A stretch of DNA of 64,000 nt. It comes from Pseudomonas sp. Au-Pse12 (lineage in GTDB: Bacteria > Pseudomonadota > Gammaproteobacteria > Pseudomonadales > Pseudomonadaceae). Below are positions 1 through 9,843 of the stretch, piece after piece (the stretch's first letter is position 1; the number at the start of each line of letters is the position of its first letter). The notes beneath the pieces were generated by a model, which was not told the DNA's origin, ran no database searches, and saw nothing but the letters and a program-made list of their open reading frames with translations. The DNA is taken from the NCBI RefSeq assembly GCF_021341665.1, contig NZ_JAJTTH010000001.1, positions 434,001-498,000 of the forward strand. The letters run 5' to 3'. Position numbers and translations under genes: made by a program.

Positions 1-1
1 G

Positions 2-2272
2 GGCTTTCGCAAGATCACCTATTACCTCGATCGCCCGGATGTGATGAGCAGGTTCACCACCACCGTGGTGGCCGAGCAGCACCGCTACCCGGTATTGCTC
101 TCCAACGGCAACCCGATCGCCAGTGGTCCTGGTGAAGACGGCCGGCACTGGGCGACCTGGGAAGACCCGTTCATGAAGCCGGCCTACCTGTTCGCCCTGG
201 TAGCGGGGGATCTGTGGTGCGTGGAAGACAGCTTCCGCACCCAGAGCGGTCGCGACGTGGCGCTGCGCATCTATGTCGAGCCGGAAAACATCGACAAGTG
301 CCAGCACGCGATGAACAGCCTGAAGAAGTCCATGCGCTGGGACGAAGAAACCTACGGCCGTGAGTACGACCTGGACATCTTCATGATCGTCGCGGTCAAC
401 GACTTCAACATGGGCGCCATGGAAAACAAGGGCCTGAACATCTTCAACTCCAGCGCGGTGCTGGCCCGCGCCGAAACCGCCACCGACGCCGCGCACCAGC
501 GGGTCGAGGCGATCGTCGCCCACGAATACTTCCACAACTGGTCGGGCAACCGGGTGACCTGCCGCGACTGGTTCCAGCTGTCGCTCAAGGAAGGCTTCAC
601 GGTGTTTCGCGACGCCGGTTTCTCCGCGGACATGAACTCGCGCACCGTCAAGCGCATCCAGGACGTGGCTTACCTGCGCACCCATCAGTTCGCCGAAGAC
701 GCCGGTCCGATGGCCCACGCCGTGCGCCCGGAAAGCTTTATCGAGATTTCCAACTTCTACACCTTGACCGTGTACGAAAAGGGCTCGGAAGTGGTGGGCA
801 TGATCCACACCTTGCTCGGTGCCGAAGGCTTCCGTAAGGGCAGCGACCTGTACTTCGAACGCCATGACGGCCAGGCCGTGACCTGCGACGACTTCGTCAA
901 GGCCATGGAAGACGCCAACGGCGTCGACCTGAGCCAGTTCAAGCGCTGGTACAGCCAGGCCGGTACGCCACGGCTGGCGGTCAGCGCGGCCTATGACGCG
1001 GCGGCGAAAACCTACAGCCTGACCTTCCGCCAGAGCTGCCCGCAAACCCCGGACAAGGTGGAAAAACTGCCGTTCGTGATCCCGGTGGAACTGGGCCTGC
1101 TGGATTCCAAAGGGGCGGACATGGCCTTGCGCCTGTCCGGCGAAAGCGCTGCCCAGGGCGCTTCCCGGGTGATTTCGGTGACCGAGGCCGAGCAGACCTT
1201 CACCTTCGTCGACATCGCCGAACAGCCGCTGCCCTCGCTGCTGCGGGGTTTCTCGGCGCCAGTGAAGCTGAGCTTCCCCTACAACCGCGACCAGCTGATG
1301 TTCCTCATGCAGCACGACAGCGACGGCTTCAACCGTTGGGATGCCGGCCAGCAGTTGGCGGTGCAGGTGTTGCAGGAGCTGATCGCCCAGCACCAGCAGG
1401 GCCAGGCCCTGGTACTGGATCAGCGCCTGGTCAGCGCCCTGGGCACCGTGCTGGCGGATGACCGCCTGGACCCGGCCATGGTCGCCGAAATGCTCTCCCT
1501 GCCGGGCGAGGCCTACCTCACCGAAATCAGTGAAGTGGCGGATGTCGAGGCGATCCACGTGGCTCGCGAGTTTGCCCGCCAGCAACTGTCTGAGCACCTG
1601 TTCGACGCGCTGTGGAAGCGTTATCAGGCCAACCGTGCGCTGTCCAAGGCCACCGCCTATGTGGCCGAGTCCGAGCATTTCGCCCGTCGCGCACTGCAGA
1701 ACATTGCCCTGTCGTACCTGATGCTGACCCGCAAACCCGAGGTGCTGGCCGCGGCCATCGAGCAGTTCGACAGCGCCGACAACATGACCGAGCGCCTGAC
1801 CGCCCTGGCGGTGCTGGTCAACTCGCCGTTCGAGGCCGAGAAGGCCAAGGCCCTGGCGGTGTTTGCCGAGCACTTCAAGGACAACGCCCTGGTCATGGAC
1901 CAGTGGTTCAGCGTGCAGGCCGGCAGCCCGTTGCCGGGCGGCCTGGAGCGGGTCAAGACGCTGATGCAGCACCCGGCGTTCAACCTCAAGAACCCGAACA
2001 AGGTGCGGGCGTTGGTGGGGGCTTTTGCCGGGCAGAACCTGATCAACTTCCACGCGGCCGACGGTTCCGGTTATCGCTTCCTCGCGGACCTGGTGATCGA
2101 GCTCAACGCCTTCAACCCGCAGATCGCCTCGCGCCAGCTGGCGCCACTGACCCGCTGGCGCAAGTACGACAGCGCTCGCCAGGCGCTGATGAAAGGCGAG
2201 CTGGAACGCATCCGCGCTTCCGGCGAGCTGTCCAGCGACGTATTCGAGGTGGTGAGCAAAAGCCTCGCCTGA
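2..2272 (+). CDS. pepN: Aminopeptidase N (M1 family), 5'-truncated by the window edge
   Basis: Zinc metallo-aminopeptidase that removes N-terminal residues from peptides in the cytoplasm. The reading frame is open from base 2, where it reads [18 protein letters not shown], a typical internal stretch of PepN, so the gene starts left of the window; the first ATG at 41 is internal. The exopeptidase motif GAMEN lies near 412-426 and the zinc site HEYFH near 521-535, followed by the downstream helix with the third zinc ligand ([10 protein letters not shown]). About 756 residues are present out of roughly 885 usual for gamma-proteobacterial PepN, so only the N-terminal beta domain is missing. The C-terminal helical domain runs to a TGA stop. 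It is convergent with the SulP gene and separated from it by a REP-like inverted repeat. Confidence 0.97.
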   Translation, partial: GFRKITYYLDRPDVMSRFTTTVVAEQHRYPVLLSNGNPIASGPGEDGRHWATWEDPFMKPAYLFALVAGDLWCVEDSFRTQSGRDVALRIYVEPENIDKCQHAMNSLKKSMRWDEETYGREYDLDIFMIVAVNDFNMGAMENKGLNIFNSSAVLARAETATDAAHQRVEAIVAHEYFHNWSGNRVTCRDWFQLSLKEGFTVFRDAGFSADMNSRTVKRIQDVAYLRTHQFAEDAGPMAHAVRPESFIEISNFYTLTVYEKGSEVVGMIHTLLGAEGFRKGSDLYFERHDGQAVTCDDFVKAMEDANGVDLSQFKRWYSQAGTPRLAVSAAYDAAAKTYSLTFRQSCPQTPDKVEKLPFVIPVELGLLDSKGADMALRLSGESAAQGASRVISVTEAEQTFTFVDIAEQPLPSLLRGFSAPVKLSFPYNRDQLMFLMQHDSDGFNRWDAGQQLAVQVLQELIAQHQQGQALVLDQRLVSALGTVLADDRLDPAMVAEMLSLPGEAYLTEISEVADVEAIHVAREFARQQLSEHLFDALWKRYQANRALSKATAYVAESEHFARRALQNIALSYLMLTRKPEVLAAAIEQFDSADNMTERLTALAVLVNSPFEAEKAKALAVFAEHFKDNALVMDQWFSVQAGSPLPGGLERVKTLMQHPAFNLKNPNKVRALVGAFAGQNLINFHAADGSGYRFLADLVIELNAFNPQIASRQLAPLTRWRKYDSARQALMKGELERIRASGELSSDVFEVVSKSLA

Positions 2273-2275
2273 GTG

Positions 2276-2311
2276 CTGTAGCCGCTGCCGCGCCTGCGGC
2301 CGCGGCTACAG
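2276..2311. repeat. REP-like inverted repeat between convergent genes
   Basis: Arms CTGTAGCCGC (2276-2285) and GCGGCTACAG (2302-2311) pair perfectly around a GC-rich centre. The arm matches the sequence beginning GTAGCCGCTGCCG seen again near 17246, 25500 and 43424. It overlaps the last codons of the SulP gene and may also act as a bidirectional terminator for it and pepN. Confidence 0.7.
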
Positions 2312-3940
2312 GGTGGTTGTCAGTGCGGCGCTGAGGTCGTGGTGGTAGTTCTGCATGCCGATGGCATGCAGGATGCCGACCCGCTCCAGCTTGCCGTGCA
2401 CCTTGAGGTTGGCCTCGCACAGCTTCACCACAATCCCGCGTTTTTGTAGCTGGCCGATCACTTCCTCCAGGGTCTGCAGGCCCGTAATGTCCATGAACGG
2501 CACATGCTTGAGGCGGATGATCAGCACCTGCGGGTCGCTGTGAGTCTGCGCCAGGGCCCGTTCGAAGGTCTCGGCTGCGCCAAAGAACAACGGCCCTTCG
2601 ATGGTGTAGATCAGCACGCCCGGCGGCAGGCACAGCTGGCCACTGGCATGCAGCTCCTGTTGCAGGTCCTGTTCCACGACCTGTTGCACCTCCACCGAGG
2701 AGGCCATGCGCCGCAGAAAATGCAGCATCGCCAGGACCACGCCGATGTTCACCGCAATCACCAGGTCGCTGAACACCGTGAGCACGAAGGTGCACAACAG
2801 GATCGCCACATCGGCCCGCGGTGCCCGTTGCAGCATGCGCTTGAAGTGGTGCAGTTCGCTCATGTTGTAGGCCACGACGAACAGGATCGCCGCCAGCGCG
2901 CACAGGGGGATGTTCGCCGCCAGTGGCGCCAGAAACAGGATGATCAATACCAGCAGCAAGGCATGGGTAATGCCCGCCAGCGGGCTGCTGCCGCCATTGC
3001 GGATATTGGTGGCGGTACGGGCGATGGCGCCGGTGGCGGCGAATCCGCCGAACAGCGGTGTCGCCAGATTGGCGATGCCCTGGCCGATCAGTTCCTGGTT
3101 GGAGTCGTGGCGGGTGCCGGCCATGCCGTCGGCCACCACCGCCGACAGCAGCGACTCGATGGCGCCAAGCATGGCGATGGCAAAGGCCGGGCCGATCAGG
3201 TCCAGTATCCGCGGCAGGCTGATCTGTGGCAGTTGCAGGCTCGGCAGCCCCTGGGGAATACCGCCAAAGGCGCTGCCGATGGTGGCCACGCCGTCGAACT
3301 GGAACAGCGCCTGCAGGGCGGTGGCCAGGGTCATGGCGACCAGTGGCGCGGGCAGGCGCTTGAGCCGGGCAACCCGTGGTACGCCCAACAGCAGCGCCAG
3401 GCTGAACAGGGCCAGCAGGGTGGTTGCCAGGTGCAGTTGGGGCAGGGCTTGCAGCAGGTGCCAGAGCTTTTGATGAAAGTGTTCGCCGCTGACCGCCGGC
3501 AGGCCAAAGAAGTCTTTCCACTGGCTGACCCAGATGATCACCCCGATGCCCGCGGTGAAGCCGAGGATCACCGGGTCCGGGATGAACTTGATCAGCGCGC
3601 CCAGGCGGCTGATGCCCAGCAGGAACAGCATCAGCCCGGCCATCATGGTCGCCAGTTGCAGGCCGTCGACCCCGTACTGGGCGGTGACCCCGGCCAGAAT
3701 CACGATAAAGGCCCCGGTAGGCCCGGCGATCTGTACCCGGCTGCCGCCAAACAGCGACACCAGCACGCCGCCGACGATGGCGGTGTAGATCCCCTGTTCG
3801 GGCTTGACCCCGGAGGCAATGGCGAAGGCCATGGCCAGGGGCAGCGCCACCACGCCGACGATTACCCCGGACAGCAGATTGCGGGTCCAGTGCGCGCGGC
3901 CCAACAACCCGGCTTTCCATGCTTCGCGTATGGCAATCAT
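2306..3940 (-). CDS. SulP family anion (sulfate/bicarbonate-type) transporter with STAS domain
   Basis: Inner-membrane SulP (SLC26) permease of 544 residues. The N-terminal two thirds is very hydrophobic, with repeated transmembrane spans and the family stretch GLYTAIVGG-like EQGIYTAIVGG. The last ~110 residues form a STAS domain (YTIEGPLFFGAAETFERAL and VPFMDITGLQTLEEV). The start is the ATG at 3938-3940, preceded by GAGGAG on the minus strand; longer upstream in-frame sequence lacks the family character. The substrate cannot be told from sequence: bacterial SulP proteins move sulfate, bicarbonate, C4-dicarboxylates or nitrate. It stands alone, convergent with pepN, with its promoter in the gap shared with the YCF48 gene. 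Confidence 0.9.
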   Translation of the reverse strand: MIAIREAWKAGLLGRAHWTRNLLSGVIVGVVALPLAMAFAIASGVKPEQGIYTAIVGGVLVSLFGGSRVQIAGPTGAFIVILAGVTAQYGVDGLQLATMMAGLMLFLLGISRLGALIKFIPDPVILGFTAGIGVIIWVSQWKDFFGLPAVSGEHFHQKLWHLLQALPQLHLATTLLALFSLALLLGVPRVARLKRLPAPLVAMTLATALQALFQFDGVATIGSAFGGIPQGLPSLQLPQISLPRILDLIGPAFAIAMLGAIESLLSAVVADGMAGTRHDSNQELIGQGIANLATPLFGGFAATGAIARTATNIRNGGSSPLAGITHALLLVLIILFLAPLAANIPLCALAAILFVVAYNMSELHHFKRMLQRAPRADVAILLCTFVLTVFSDLVIAVNIGVVLAMLHFLRRMASSVEVQQVVEQDLQQELHASGQLCLPPGVLIYTIEGPLFFGAAETFERALAQTHSDPQVLIIRLKHVPFMDITGLQTLEEVIGQLQKRGIVVKLCEANLKVHGKLERVGILHAIGMQNYHHDLSAALTTTL

Positions 3941-4339
3941 GCTGCACTCCTCAAGGTCTTCTGGCGGGTGACCCATGCCGCTCATCATAGCCAACAGTGG
4001 GTTGAGGGGATTGATGCCGTGGATCAATCTTTGGTCGCATCTGTGTCGTACGGCTGCACAGCCAGCGGTGTCTGGCGACTTGCCGGGCGCCCTCCAGGGG
4101 GACCGATCAACCCAGCGAATGCCCGAGTATTCAGGGGCGCGGTCAGGCGGGGTGGTTAACAAAAGATAACGTGGCGTCGATTGTCAGACCTTTCCAAAGC
4201 CCGATAGGATAGCCCGCAGCCGAAGGGGCTCTAGATTGCAGGTTTCAGGACGATTGTCATGATCGGCCCGACCTTCGCAGACCCTGGAAGGCGCCCTGAG
4301 AGGTTGAATGACCTGACAATAATAATGGGGGAATGGTCT
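3941..4339. other. Divergent intergenic region between SulP and YCF48-like genes
   Basis: About 400 bases with no convincing gene. A sigma-70-like promoter pointing right can be read at 4181-4210 (TTGTCA, 18-base spacer, TAGGAT), which would serve the YCF48/RND pair. The minus-strand promoter for the SulP gene was not identified. Several short open frames cross it but none has a recognisable product. Confidence 0.4.
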
Positions 4340-5389
4340 ATGAGTGAGCCTGTCATGGGTGTGGTTGTTGGCCGCCCGCCGGCGCTGCGCACGTTCGCAC
4401 TGCTGGCTACAGCGCTCTCGCTGTTGGGTGTCGTGACGCTGTCGACACCGGCCCTGGCCGCTGCCACTGCAGCGGATACTGTCTATTCCATCGAATCGCC
4501 CAAGGCGGCGAAAAGCCTGATGCTCGATGTGGTCCACGCCGGCAAGCGCCTGGTCGCGGTGGGCGATCGCGGGCACATTCTCTATTCCGACGACCAGGGC
4601 GTGACCTGGGTTCAGGCTAAGGTGCCGACCCGGCAGTTGCTCACGGCGGTGTATTTCGTCGATGACCAGCACGGCTGGGCGGTGGGCCACGATGCCCAGG
4701 TCCTGGCCAGCGTCGATGGCGGTGCCACCTGGACTCAGCAGTTCCAGGACCTCAAGCGTGAGGCGCCGTTGCTCGATGTGTGGTTCAAGGACACCCAGAC
4801 CGGCTACGCCGTCGGCGCCTACGGGGCCTTGCTGGAAACCAGTGATGGCGGCCAGCACTGGGAAGACGTCAGCGACCGCTTGGACAACGAGGATCAGTAC
4901 CACCTCAACGCCATTGCCGAGGTCAAGGAGGCCGGGCTGTTCATTGTCGGCGAGCAGGGCAGCATGTTCCGCTCCGCCGATGGCGGGCAGACCTGGGAAC
5001 GCCTCGAAGGCCCCTATGAAGGCTCGCTGTTCGGCGTGATCGGCACCGGCCAGCCGGCCACTCTGCTGGTCTACGGCCTGCGCGGCAACCTCTACCGCTC
5101 CACGGATTTTGGCAGCACCTGGGAGCAGGTGGAGTTGAACGCCGCCCGTGGCGCCCTGGAGTTCGGGCTCTCGGGCGCGACCCTCTTGGACGACGGCTCC
5201 CTGGTCATCGTCGGCAACGGTGGCAGCGTGATCCGCAGCACCGACCACGGCCAGACCTTCAGCGTGTTCAACCGTGCGGACCGCATTTCGCTGTCGGCGG
5301 TCACCGCCGCCGGCAGCGGCAACCTGATTCTGGCCGGGCAGGGCGGTGTACGGGTTTCTACAGCAACGGGCGCTGAACTCGGCCAGTAA
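4340..5389 (+). CDS. YCF48-like (Hcf136) beta-propeller, exported
   Basis: Predicted periplasmic protein of 349 residues with an N-terminal signal (hydrophobic core LLATALSLLGVVTL, cleavage after TPALAA). The mature part is built of repeated blades with the BNR/sortilin-type signature S-x-D-x-G-x-T-W (SDDQGVTW, SVDGGATW, TSDGGQHW, SADGGQTW, STDFGSTW, STDHGQTF), which defines the YCF48/Hcf136 family. In cyanobacteria the family assembles photosystem II; in non-phototrophs its role is unknown. The ATG at 4340 is preferred because GGGGGAA precedes it by about 6 bases. It lies 32 bases upstream of the MMPL-type exporter and is presumably co-transcribed, suggesting a periplasmic accessory to that exporter. 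Confidence 0.9.
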   Translation: MSEPVMGVVVGRPPALRTFALLATALSLLGVVTLSTPALAAATAADTVYSIESPKAAKSLMLDVVHAGKRLVAVGDRGHILYSDDQGVTWVQAKVPTRQLLTAVYFVDDQHGWAVGHDAQVLASVDGGATWTQQFQDLKREAPLLDVWFKDTQTGYAVGAYGALLETSDGGQHWEDVSDRLDNEDQYHLNAIAEVKEAGLFIVGEQGSMFRSADGGQTWERLEGPYEGSLFGVIGTGQPATLLVYGLRGNLYRSTDFGSTWEQVELNAARGALEFGLSGATLLDDGSLVIVGNGGSVIRSTDHGQTFSVFNRADRISLSAVTAAGSGNLILAGQGGVRVSTATGAELGQ

Positions 5390-5421
5390 GCCGGGCACAT
5401 AATAAGAAGGTGGGGAATTCC

Positions 5422-7797
5422 ATGAGCAGTCATCACCAGGACAAGGCGAACTTTCTTGAGCGCCTGATTTTCAACAACCGCCCGGCAGTGATCTTCATCT
5501 GCTTGCTGGTCAGCGCTTTCCTGTTCTGGCAAGCGACCCTGATCCGGCCGTCCACCAGTTTCGAGAAGATGATTCCGCTCAAGCACCCGTTCATCGAACG
5601 GATGATGGAGCACCGCAACGACCTGGCCAACCTGGGCAACACCGTGCGCATCTCGGTGGAAGCCCGCGATGGCGACATCTTCACCAAGGACTACATGGAG
5701 ACGTTGCGGCAGATCCACGACGAGGTGTTCTACATCTCTGGTGTCGACCGCTCCGGGCTCAAGTCGCTGTGGAGCCCCAGCGTGCGCTGGACTGAAGTGA
5801 CCGAGGAAGGTTTTGCCGGCGGCGAGGTGATTCCCCAGAGCTACAACGGTTCGGCCGACAGCCTCGAACAACTGCGCAACAACGTGCTCAAGTCCGGCCA
5901 GGTCGGGCGCCTGGTGGCCAACGACTTCAAGTCCAGCATCGTCGACATTCCGCTGCTGGAGTCCTACCCCGACCCGCAGGACCAGGGCAAGCTGCTGGCC
6001 CTGGACTACCAGAAGTTCTCCCACCAGCTGGAAGAAAAGATCCGCGACAAGTTCGAGGCGCAGAACCCCAATGTGAAGATCCACATCGTCGGCTTCGCCA
6101 AGAAGGTCGGTGACCTGATCGACGGCCTGATCATGGTGGTGATGTTCTTCGGCGTGGCCTTCATCATCACCCTGGTGCTGCTGTACTGGTTCACCTGGTG
6201 CATCCGCAGCACCATCGCGGTGTTGATCACCACCCTGGTGGCGGTGGTCTGGCAACTGGGCCTGATGCACGCTTTCGGCTTCGGCCTGGACCCGTACTCG
6301 ATGCTGGTGCCGTTCCTGATCTTCGCCATTGGCATTTCCCACGGGGTGCAGAAGATCAACGGCATCGCCCTGCAGTCCAGTGATGCCGACAACGCCCTGA
6401 CCGCCGCGCGGCGCACCTTCCGCCAGCTGTTCCTGCCGGGAATGATCGCGATCCTCGCCGATGCCGTGGGCTTCATCACCCTGTTGATCATCGACATCGG
6501 GGTGATCCGCGAGCTGGCCATCGGCGCCTCCATCGGTGTGGCGGTGATCGTGTTCACCAACCTGATCCTGTTGCCGGTGGCGATTTCCTACGTCGGCATC
6601 AGCAAGCGTGCCATCGAACGCAGCAAGAAGGACGCCTCCCGCGAGCACCCGTTCTGGCGCCTGCTGTCGAATTTCGCCAGCCCGAAAGTCGCGCCGATCT
6701 CGGTCGCCCTGGCCCTGGTGGCCTTCGGCGGCGGCCTCTGGTACAGCCAGAACCTGAAGATCGGCGACCTCGACCAAGGCGCTCCGGAGCTGCGTCCAGA
6801 CTCGCGCTACAACAAGGACAACAACTTCATCATCAGCAACTACTCCACCAGTTCCGACGTGCTGGTGGTGATGGTCAAGACCGCGGCCGAAGGCTGTTCG
6901 CGCTATGAGGCCATGGCGCCGATCGACGAGCTGATGTGGAAGATGCAGAACACCGAGGGCGTGCAGTCGGCGATCTCCCTGGTGACCGTGTCCAAGCAGA
7001 TGATCAAGGGCATGAACGAGGGCAACCTGAAATGGGAAACCCTGTCGCGCAACCCTGACGTGCTGAACAACTCCATTGCCCGGGCCGATGGCCTGTACAA
7101 CAACAACTGCTCCCTGGCGCCGGTGCTGGTGTTCCTCAACGACCACAAGGCCGCGACCCTGGACCGCGCCGTGCATGCGGTGCAGGCGTTTGCCGCGGAG
7201 CACAACAAGGACGGCCTGGAGTTCATCCTCGCCGCCGGCAACGCCGGGATCGAGGCCGCCACCAACGAAGTGATCAAGGAATCCGAGCTGACCATCCTGA
7301 TCCTGGTGTACATCTGCGTGGCCGGCATGTGCATGATCACCTTCCGCTCCTGGGCGGCGACCCTGTGCATCGTCCTGCCGCTGGTGTTGACCTCGGTGCT
7401 GGGCAACGCGCTGATGGCCTTTATGGGCATCGGGGTCAAGGTGGCGACCCTGCCGGTGGTGGCGCTCGGAGTGGGCATTGGCGTGGACTACGGGATCTAT
7501 ATCTACAGCCGCCTGGAAAGCTTCCTGCGCGCCGGCCTGCCATTGCAGGAGGCCTACTACCAGACCCTGCGTTCCACCGGCAAGGCGGTGCTGTTCACCG
7601 GCCTGTGCCTGGCCATCGGCGTGTGCACCTGGATCTTCTCGGCCATCAAGTTCCAGGCCGACATGGGCTTGATGCTGACCTTCATGCTGCTGTGGAACAT
7701 GTTCGGCGCCCTGTGGCTGCTGCCGGCCCTGGCGCGGTTCCTGATCAAGCCGGAAAAGCTCGCCGGGCAGAAGGGCAACTCGCTGTTCGCTCACTGA
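5422..7797 (+). CDS. RND superfamily exporter, MMPL type
   Basis: Inner-membrane transporter of 791 residues with two halves, each an extracytoplasmic loop followed by a cluster of transmembrane helices (residues ~230-400 and ~625-780). The C-terminal half has the MMPL/SSD proton-relay motif GVGIGVDYGIYIYSRLE (around residue 680); the equivalent place in the N-terminal half reads AIGISHGVQKI (around residue 300), without the aspartate. The start is the ATG at 5422 after GGTGGGG; a GTG at 5410 is possible. It follows the YCF48-like gene. Elsewhere in Pseudomonas this pair is often accompanied by DUF1302 and DUF1329 genes, which are not adjacent here. Family members export lipids or other hydrophobic compounds; the substrate is unknown. 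Confidence 0.9.
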   Translation: MSSHHQDKANFLERLIFNNRPAVIFICLLVSAFLFWQATLIRPSTSFEKMIPLKHPFIERMMEHRNDLANLGNTVRISVEARDGDIFTKDYMETLRQIHDEVFYISGVDRSGLKSLWSPSVRWTEVTEEGFAGGEVIPQSYNGSADSLEQLRNNVLKSGQVGRLVANDFKSSIVDIPLLESYPDPQDQGKLLALDYQKFSHQLEEKIRDKFEAQNPNVKIHIVGFAKKVGDLIDGLIMVVMFFGVAFIITLVLLYWFTWCIRSTIAVLITTLVAVVWQLGLMHAFGFGLDPYSMLVPFLIFAIGISHGVQKINGIALQSSDADNALTAARRTFRQLFLPGMIAILADAVGFITLLIIDIGVIRELAIGASIGVAVIVFTNLILLPVAISYVGISKRAIERSKKDASREHPFWRLLSNFASPKVAPISVALALVAFGGGLWYSQNLKIGDLDQGAPELRPDSRYNKDNNFIISNYSTSSDVLVVMVKTAAEGCSRYEAMAPIDELMWKMQNTEGVQSAISLVTVSKQMIKGMNEGNLKWETLSRNPDVLNNSIARADGLYNNNCSLAPVLVFLNDHKAATLDRAVHAVQAFAAEHNKDGLEFILAAGNAGIEAATNEVIKESELTILILVYICVAGMCMITFRSWAATLCIVLPLVLTSVLGNALMAFMGIGVKVATLPVVALGVGIGVDYGIYIYSRLESFLRAGLPLQEAYYQTLRSTGKAVLFTGLCLAIGVCTWIFSAIKFQADMGLMLTFMLLWNMFGALWLLPALARFLIKPEKLAGQKGNSLFAH

Positions 7798-7818
7798 CCC
7801 AGGCGTTTTGAACAGCAA

Positions 7819-7843
7819 GCCGCACCCTCGGGTGCGGCTTTTT
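7819..7843 (+). terminator. Intrinsic terminator after the MMPL-type exporter
   Basis: A GCCGCACC/GGTGCGGC stem with a short CTCG loop is followed directly by five T residues. It lies 22 bases after the exporter stop codon. Confidence 0.9.
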
Positions 7844-8012
7844 CATGCCTGTTCTCCAGCGTGAAATCCTCGGCGCGGCAAGGCATTGCGAGGTTCCTTG
7901 GGCGGCGCGCGTAGGCCGCATCGGCGGCGGGTGATGACAGGGCGCAATACTGGCCCGATCCTTGGGCGCCGATCAGCTATGATTGCGCCTTTCCATCTGA
8001 TGATTGATCGCT

Positions 8013-8306
8013 ATGACCGCTGCTACCGACACCTTGCTCACCGCCCTTGAAGCCTGCGACATGCTGGAAATCGACGGCTTGCATGCCTTCGACTTCACGC
8101 TCGATGAGCAGCGCCTGCTGATCGAGTGCATGGACGGCCGCGCCGCCAAGCGCTGGAGCTTCACCCTGGCCCAGATACAGGCCGCGACGTTCGACCAGGG
8201 CCTGCAGAGCTGGACCCTGGCCGGCGACTCCGGTGAGCACCGGCTGGTGTGCATGAGCGCGTTCAGTGCCCGTGACGAAGAGGAGGGTGAACATGAAGAT
8301 GCGTAA
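8013..8306 (+). CDS. Small conserved protein (DUF5629-like)
   Basis: Predicted cytoplasmic protein of 97 residues with no signal or membrane segment. The sequence (LTALEACDMLEIDGLHAFDF) resembles the Pseudomonas-restricted DUF5629 family, recalled rather than searched. The ATG at 8013 is taken; a TTG three codons upstream is the only alternative. Its 3' end overlaps the lactonase start by 14 bases, so the two are probably translationally coupled. No function can be assigned; the acidic C-terminus (ARDEEEGEHEDA) is notable. Confidence 0.75.
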   Translation: MTAATDTLLTALEACDMLEIDGLHAFDFTLDEQRLLIECMDGRAAKRWSFTLAQIQAATFDQGLQSWTLAGDSGEHRLVCMSAFSARDEEEGEHEDA

Positions 8307-9471
8307 TTTCTGGCCCCTGTTGATGGCCGGCAGCGTCGGCGCCATGGCGGTCCAGGCCGCGCCGGCCAACGACATTCATGAGTTGCTGGTGGGGTCCTAC
8401 ACCCAGGGGCAGAGCCAGGGCCTGTATCGCCTGCATTTCAACGAGCGCACCGGGCAGATCGACCCCAAGCCGCTGCAAGTGGTCAAGAGCAGCAACCCGT
8501 CCTGGCTGACCCTGTCCAAGGACTTGAAGTTCGTCTTCGCGGTGAATGAGAACAGCCCGGGGCAGGCCGACCCCATCGGTCGTGTCAGCAGCTACAGCCT
8601 GGCGCCGAAAACCCATCAGCTGAGCCTGATCAACCAGGTGCAGAGCCAGGGCAACGAGCCGACCCATTCCAGCCTGAGCGCCGACGGCAGCTATCTGTTT
8701 GTCAGCAACTACTCGGTGGATGTGGACCCGGGCGGCAGCCTGGCGGTGATCCCGGTCAGCGCCGACGGTCACCTGTCGCCGGTGGTGCAGCTCACCAGCC
8801 ATCCGGCCAGCCGGGTCGACCCCGAGCGCCAGCAGTCGGCCCACGTGCATTCCTCGGTGTCATCCCCGGATGGCCAGTTTGTGTTCGCCAACGACCTTGG
8901 CGCGGACAAAATCTTCGTCTACCGCTACGACCCCAAGGCCAACCCCGAGCATCCACTGAGCCCGGCCACCCCGGCCTTCGTCCAGCTGCCACCGGGCAGC
9001 GGCCCGCGCCATCTGCTGTTCAGCGCTGATGGCAAGCACGCCTACCTGACCATGGAAATGAGTGCCCAACTGGCGGTGTTCGACTACCAGGATGGCAAGC
9101 TGACCCAGCGCCAGATACTCGATCTGGCGGCCAGTGGTTCCAAGGAGAAGAAGGCCGCCGCGGCCTTGCACGCCTCCAAGGATGGCCAGTACCTGTATGT
9201 CAGCAACCGTGGCACCGCCAACCAGCTGCTGGTGTTCGCCATCGACCCGAGCAATGGTCAGCTCAAGGAAATCCAGCGGCGTTCGGTGGAGGGCGATCAC
9301 CCACGGGAGTTCAGCCTCGATCCAAGCAACCGCTACGTGCTGATCGGCAACCAGAAGAGCAACGAGATTGTCGTGATCGAGCGTGACGCCAAGACCGGTT
9401 TCCTGGGCAAGACCGTGCAGAAACTGCCGTTCGATGCACCCAGCGATATCAAGTTCCTGGTGCGTCAATAG
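8293..9471 (+). CDS. Exported lactonase-family beta-propeller protein (YbhE/Pgl-like)
   Basis: A seven-bladed propeller protein of 392 residues in the 6-phosphogluconolactonase-like (YbhE/3-carboxymuconate cyclase fold) family. Typical stretches are LLVGSYTQGQSQGLYRL, SNPSWLTLSKDLKFVFAVNE, AHVHSSVSSPDGQFVFANDLGADKI and GPRHLLFSADGKHAYLTMEMS. Unlike cytoplasmic YbhE it starts with a signal peptide (MKMRNFWPLLMAGSVGAM..AVQAAPA), so it acts in the periplasm and is unlikely to be the pentose-phosphate enzyme. The ATG at 8293 follows GAGGAGGGTGA. It forms a two-gene unit with the preceding small protein. The substrate is unknown. Confidence 0.88.
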   Translation: MKMRNFWPLLMAGSVGAMAVQAAPANDIHELLVGSYTQGQSQGLYRLHFNERTGQIDPKPLQVVKSSNPSWLTLSKDLKFVFAVNENSPGQADPIGRVSSYSLAPKTHQLSLINQVQSQGNEPTHSSLSADGSYLFVSNYSVDVDPGGSLAVIPVSADGHLSPVVQLTSHPASRVDPERQQSAHVHSSVSSPDGQFVFANDLGADKIFVYRYDPKANPEHPLSPATPAFVQLPPGSGPRHLLFSADGKHAYLTMEMSAQLAVFDYQDGKLTQRQILDLAASGSKEKKAAAALHASKDGQYLYVSNRGTANQLLVFAIDPSNGQLKEIQRRSVEGDHPREFSLDPSNRYVLIGNQKSNEIVVIERDAKTGFLGKTVQKLPFDAPSDIKFLVRQ

Positions 9472-9476
9472 GCCGC

Positions 9477-9497
9477 AGGCCCCGGTATCCGGGGCCT
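9477..9497 (+). terminator. Probable terminator hairpin after the lactonase gene
   Basis: AGGCCCCGG/CCGGGGCCT forms a perfect 9-base stem around TAT, six bases after the stop. The following bases (GACTCCTTCTATT) are only moderately T-rich. Confidence 0.6.
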
Positions 9498-9626
9498 GAC
9501 TCCTTCTATTAATGACGCTGATAGTGGCTACTGCCGCAAAGAATTTTTTCCCGCCAACCCTCGGGAGTAAGTTTGCTTCACCGCCCACACGGGCAAGCAA
9601 GCCAACTGAATCCGAGGGTTACCAGC

Positions 9627-9806
9627 ATGAACTTCAACCTCTTCTCCGTGATTGCAGCGTCCGCCATTTCCGCCACCGTGGCCCTGCCTGCCAGCGCCAG
9701 CGTGGAAATCAGCCAGAAGAAATCCAGCACCAACACCTACACCCAGAAGTACCTGCAACAAAGCGCCAACTTCTACGCCGCCCTGGATCACAAGGTGCAG
9801 AACTGA
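9627..9806 (+). CDS. Small exported protein, 59 aa, unknown function
   Basis: Starts at the ATG at 9627, with GAGG about 10 bases upstream. It has a clear signal peptide (MNFNLFSVIAASAISATVALPASA, cleavage after ASA) and leaves a mature peptide of about 35 residues rich in Ser, Gln, Lys and Tyr (VEISQKKSSTNTYTQKYLQQ). I do not recognise the family. It stands alone between the lactonase terminator and a long inverted repeat, so it probably has its own promoter. The good signal sequence and ribosome site argue that it is real. Confidence 0.65.
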   Translation: MNFNLFSVIAASAISATVALPASASVEISQKKSSTNTYTQKYLQQSANFYAALDHKVQN

Positions 9807-9843
9807 GCGTTGCCTTGCCACCCCCCACCGTTCGATCCCAGGT

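Noticed and set aside
3941..4162. Longer N-terminus for the SulP transporter
   Set aside because: The 74 extra residues are not hydrophobic or family-like, and the ATG at 3940 has a strong GAGGAG site.
5092..7818. Open minus-strand frame of about 900 codons opposite the MMPL-type exporter
   Set aside because: Antisense shadow with Gln/His/Gly-rich composition; the plus-strand exporter has clear family motifs.
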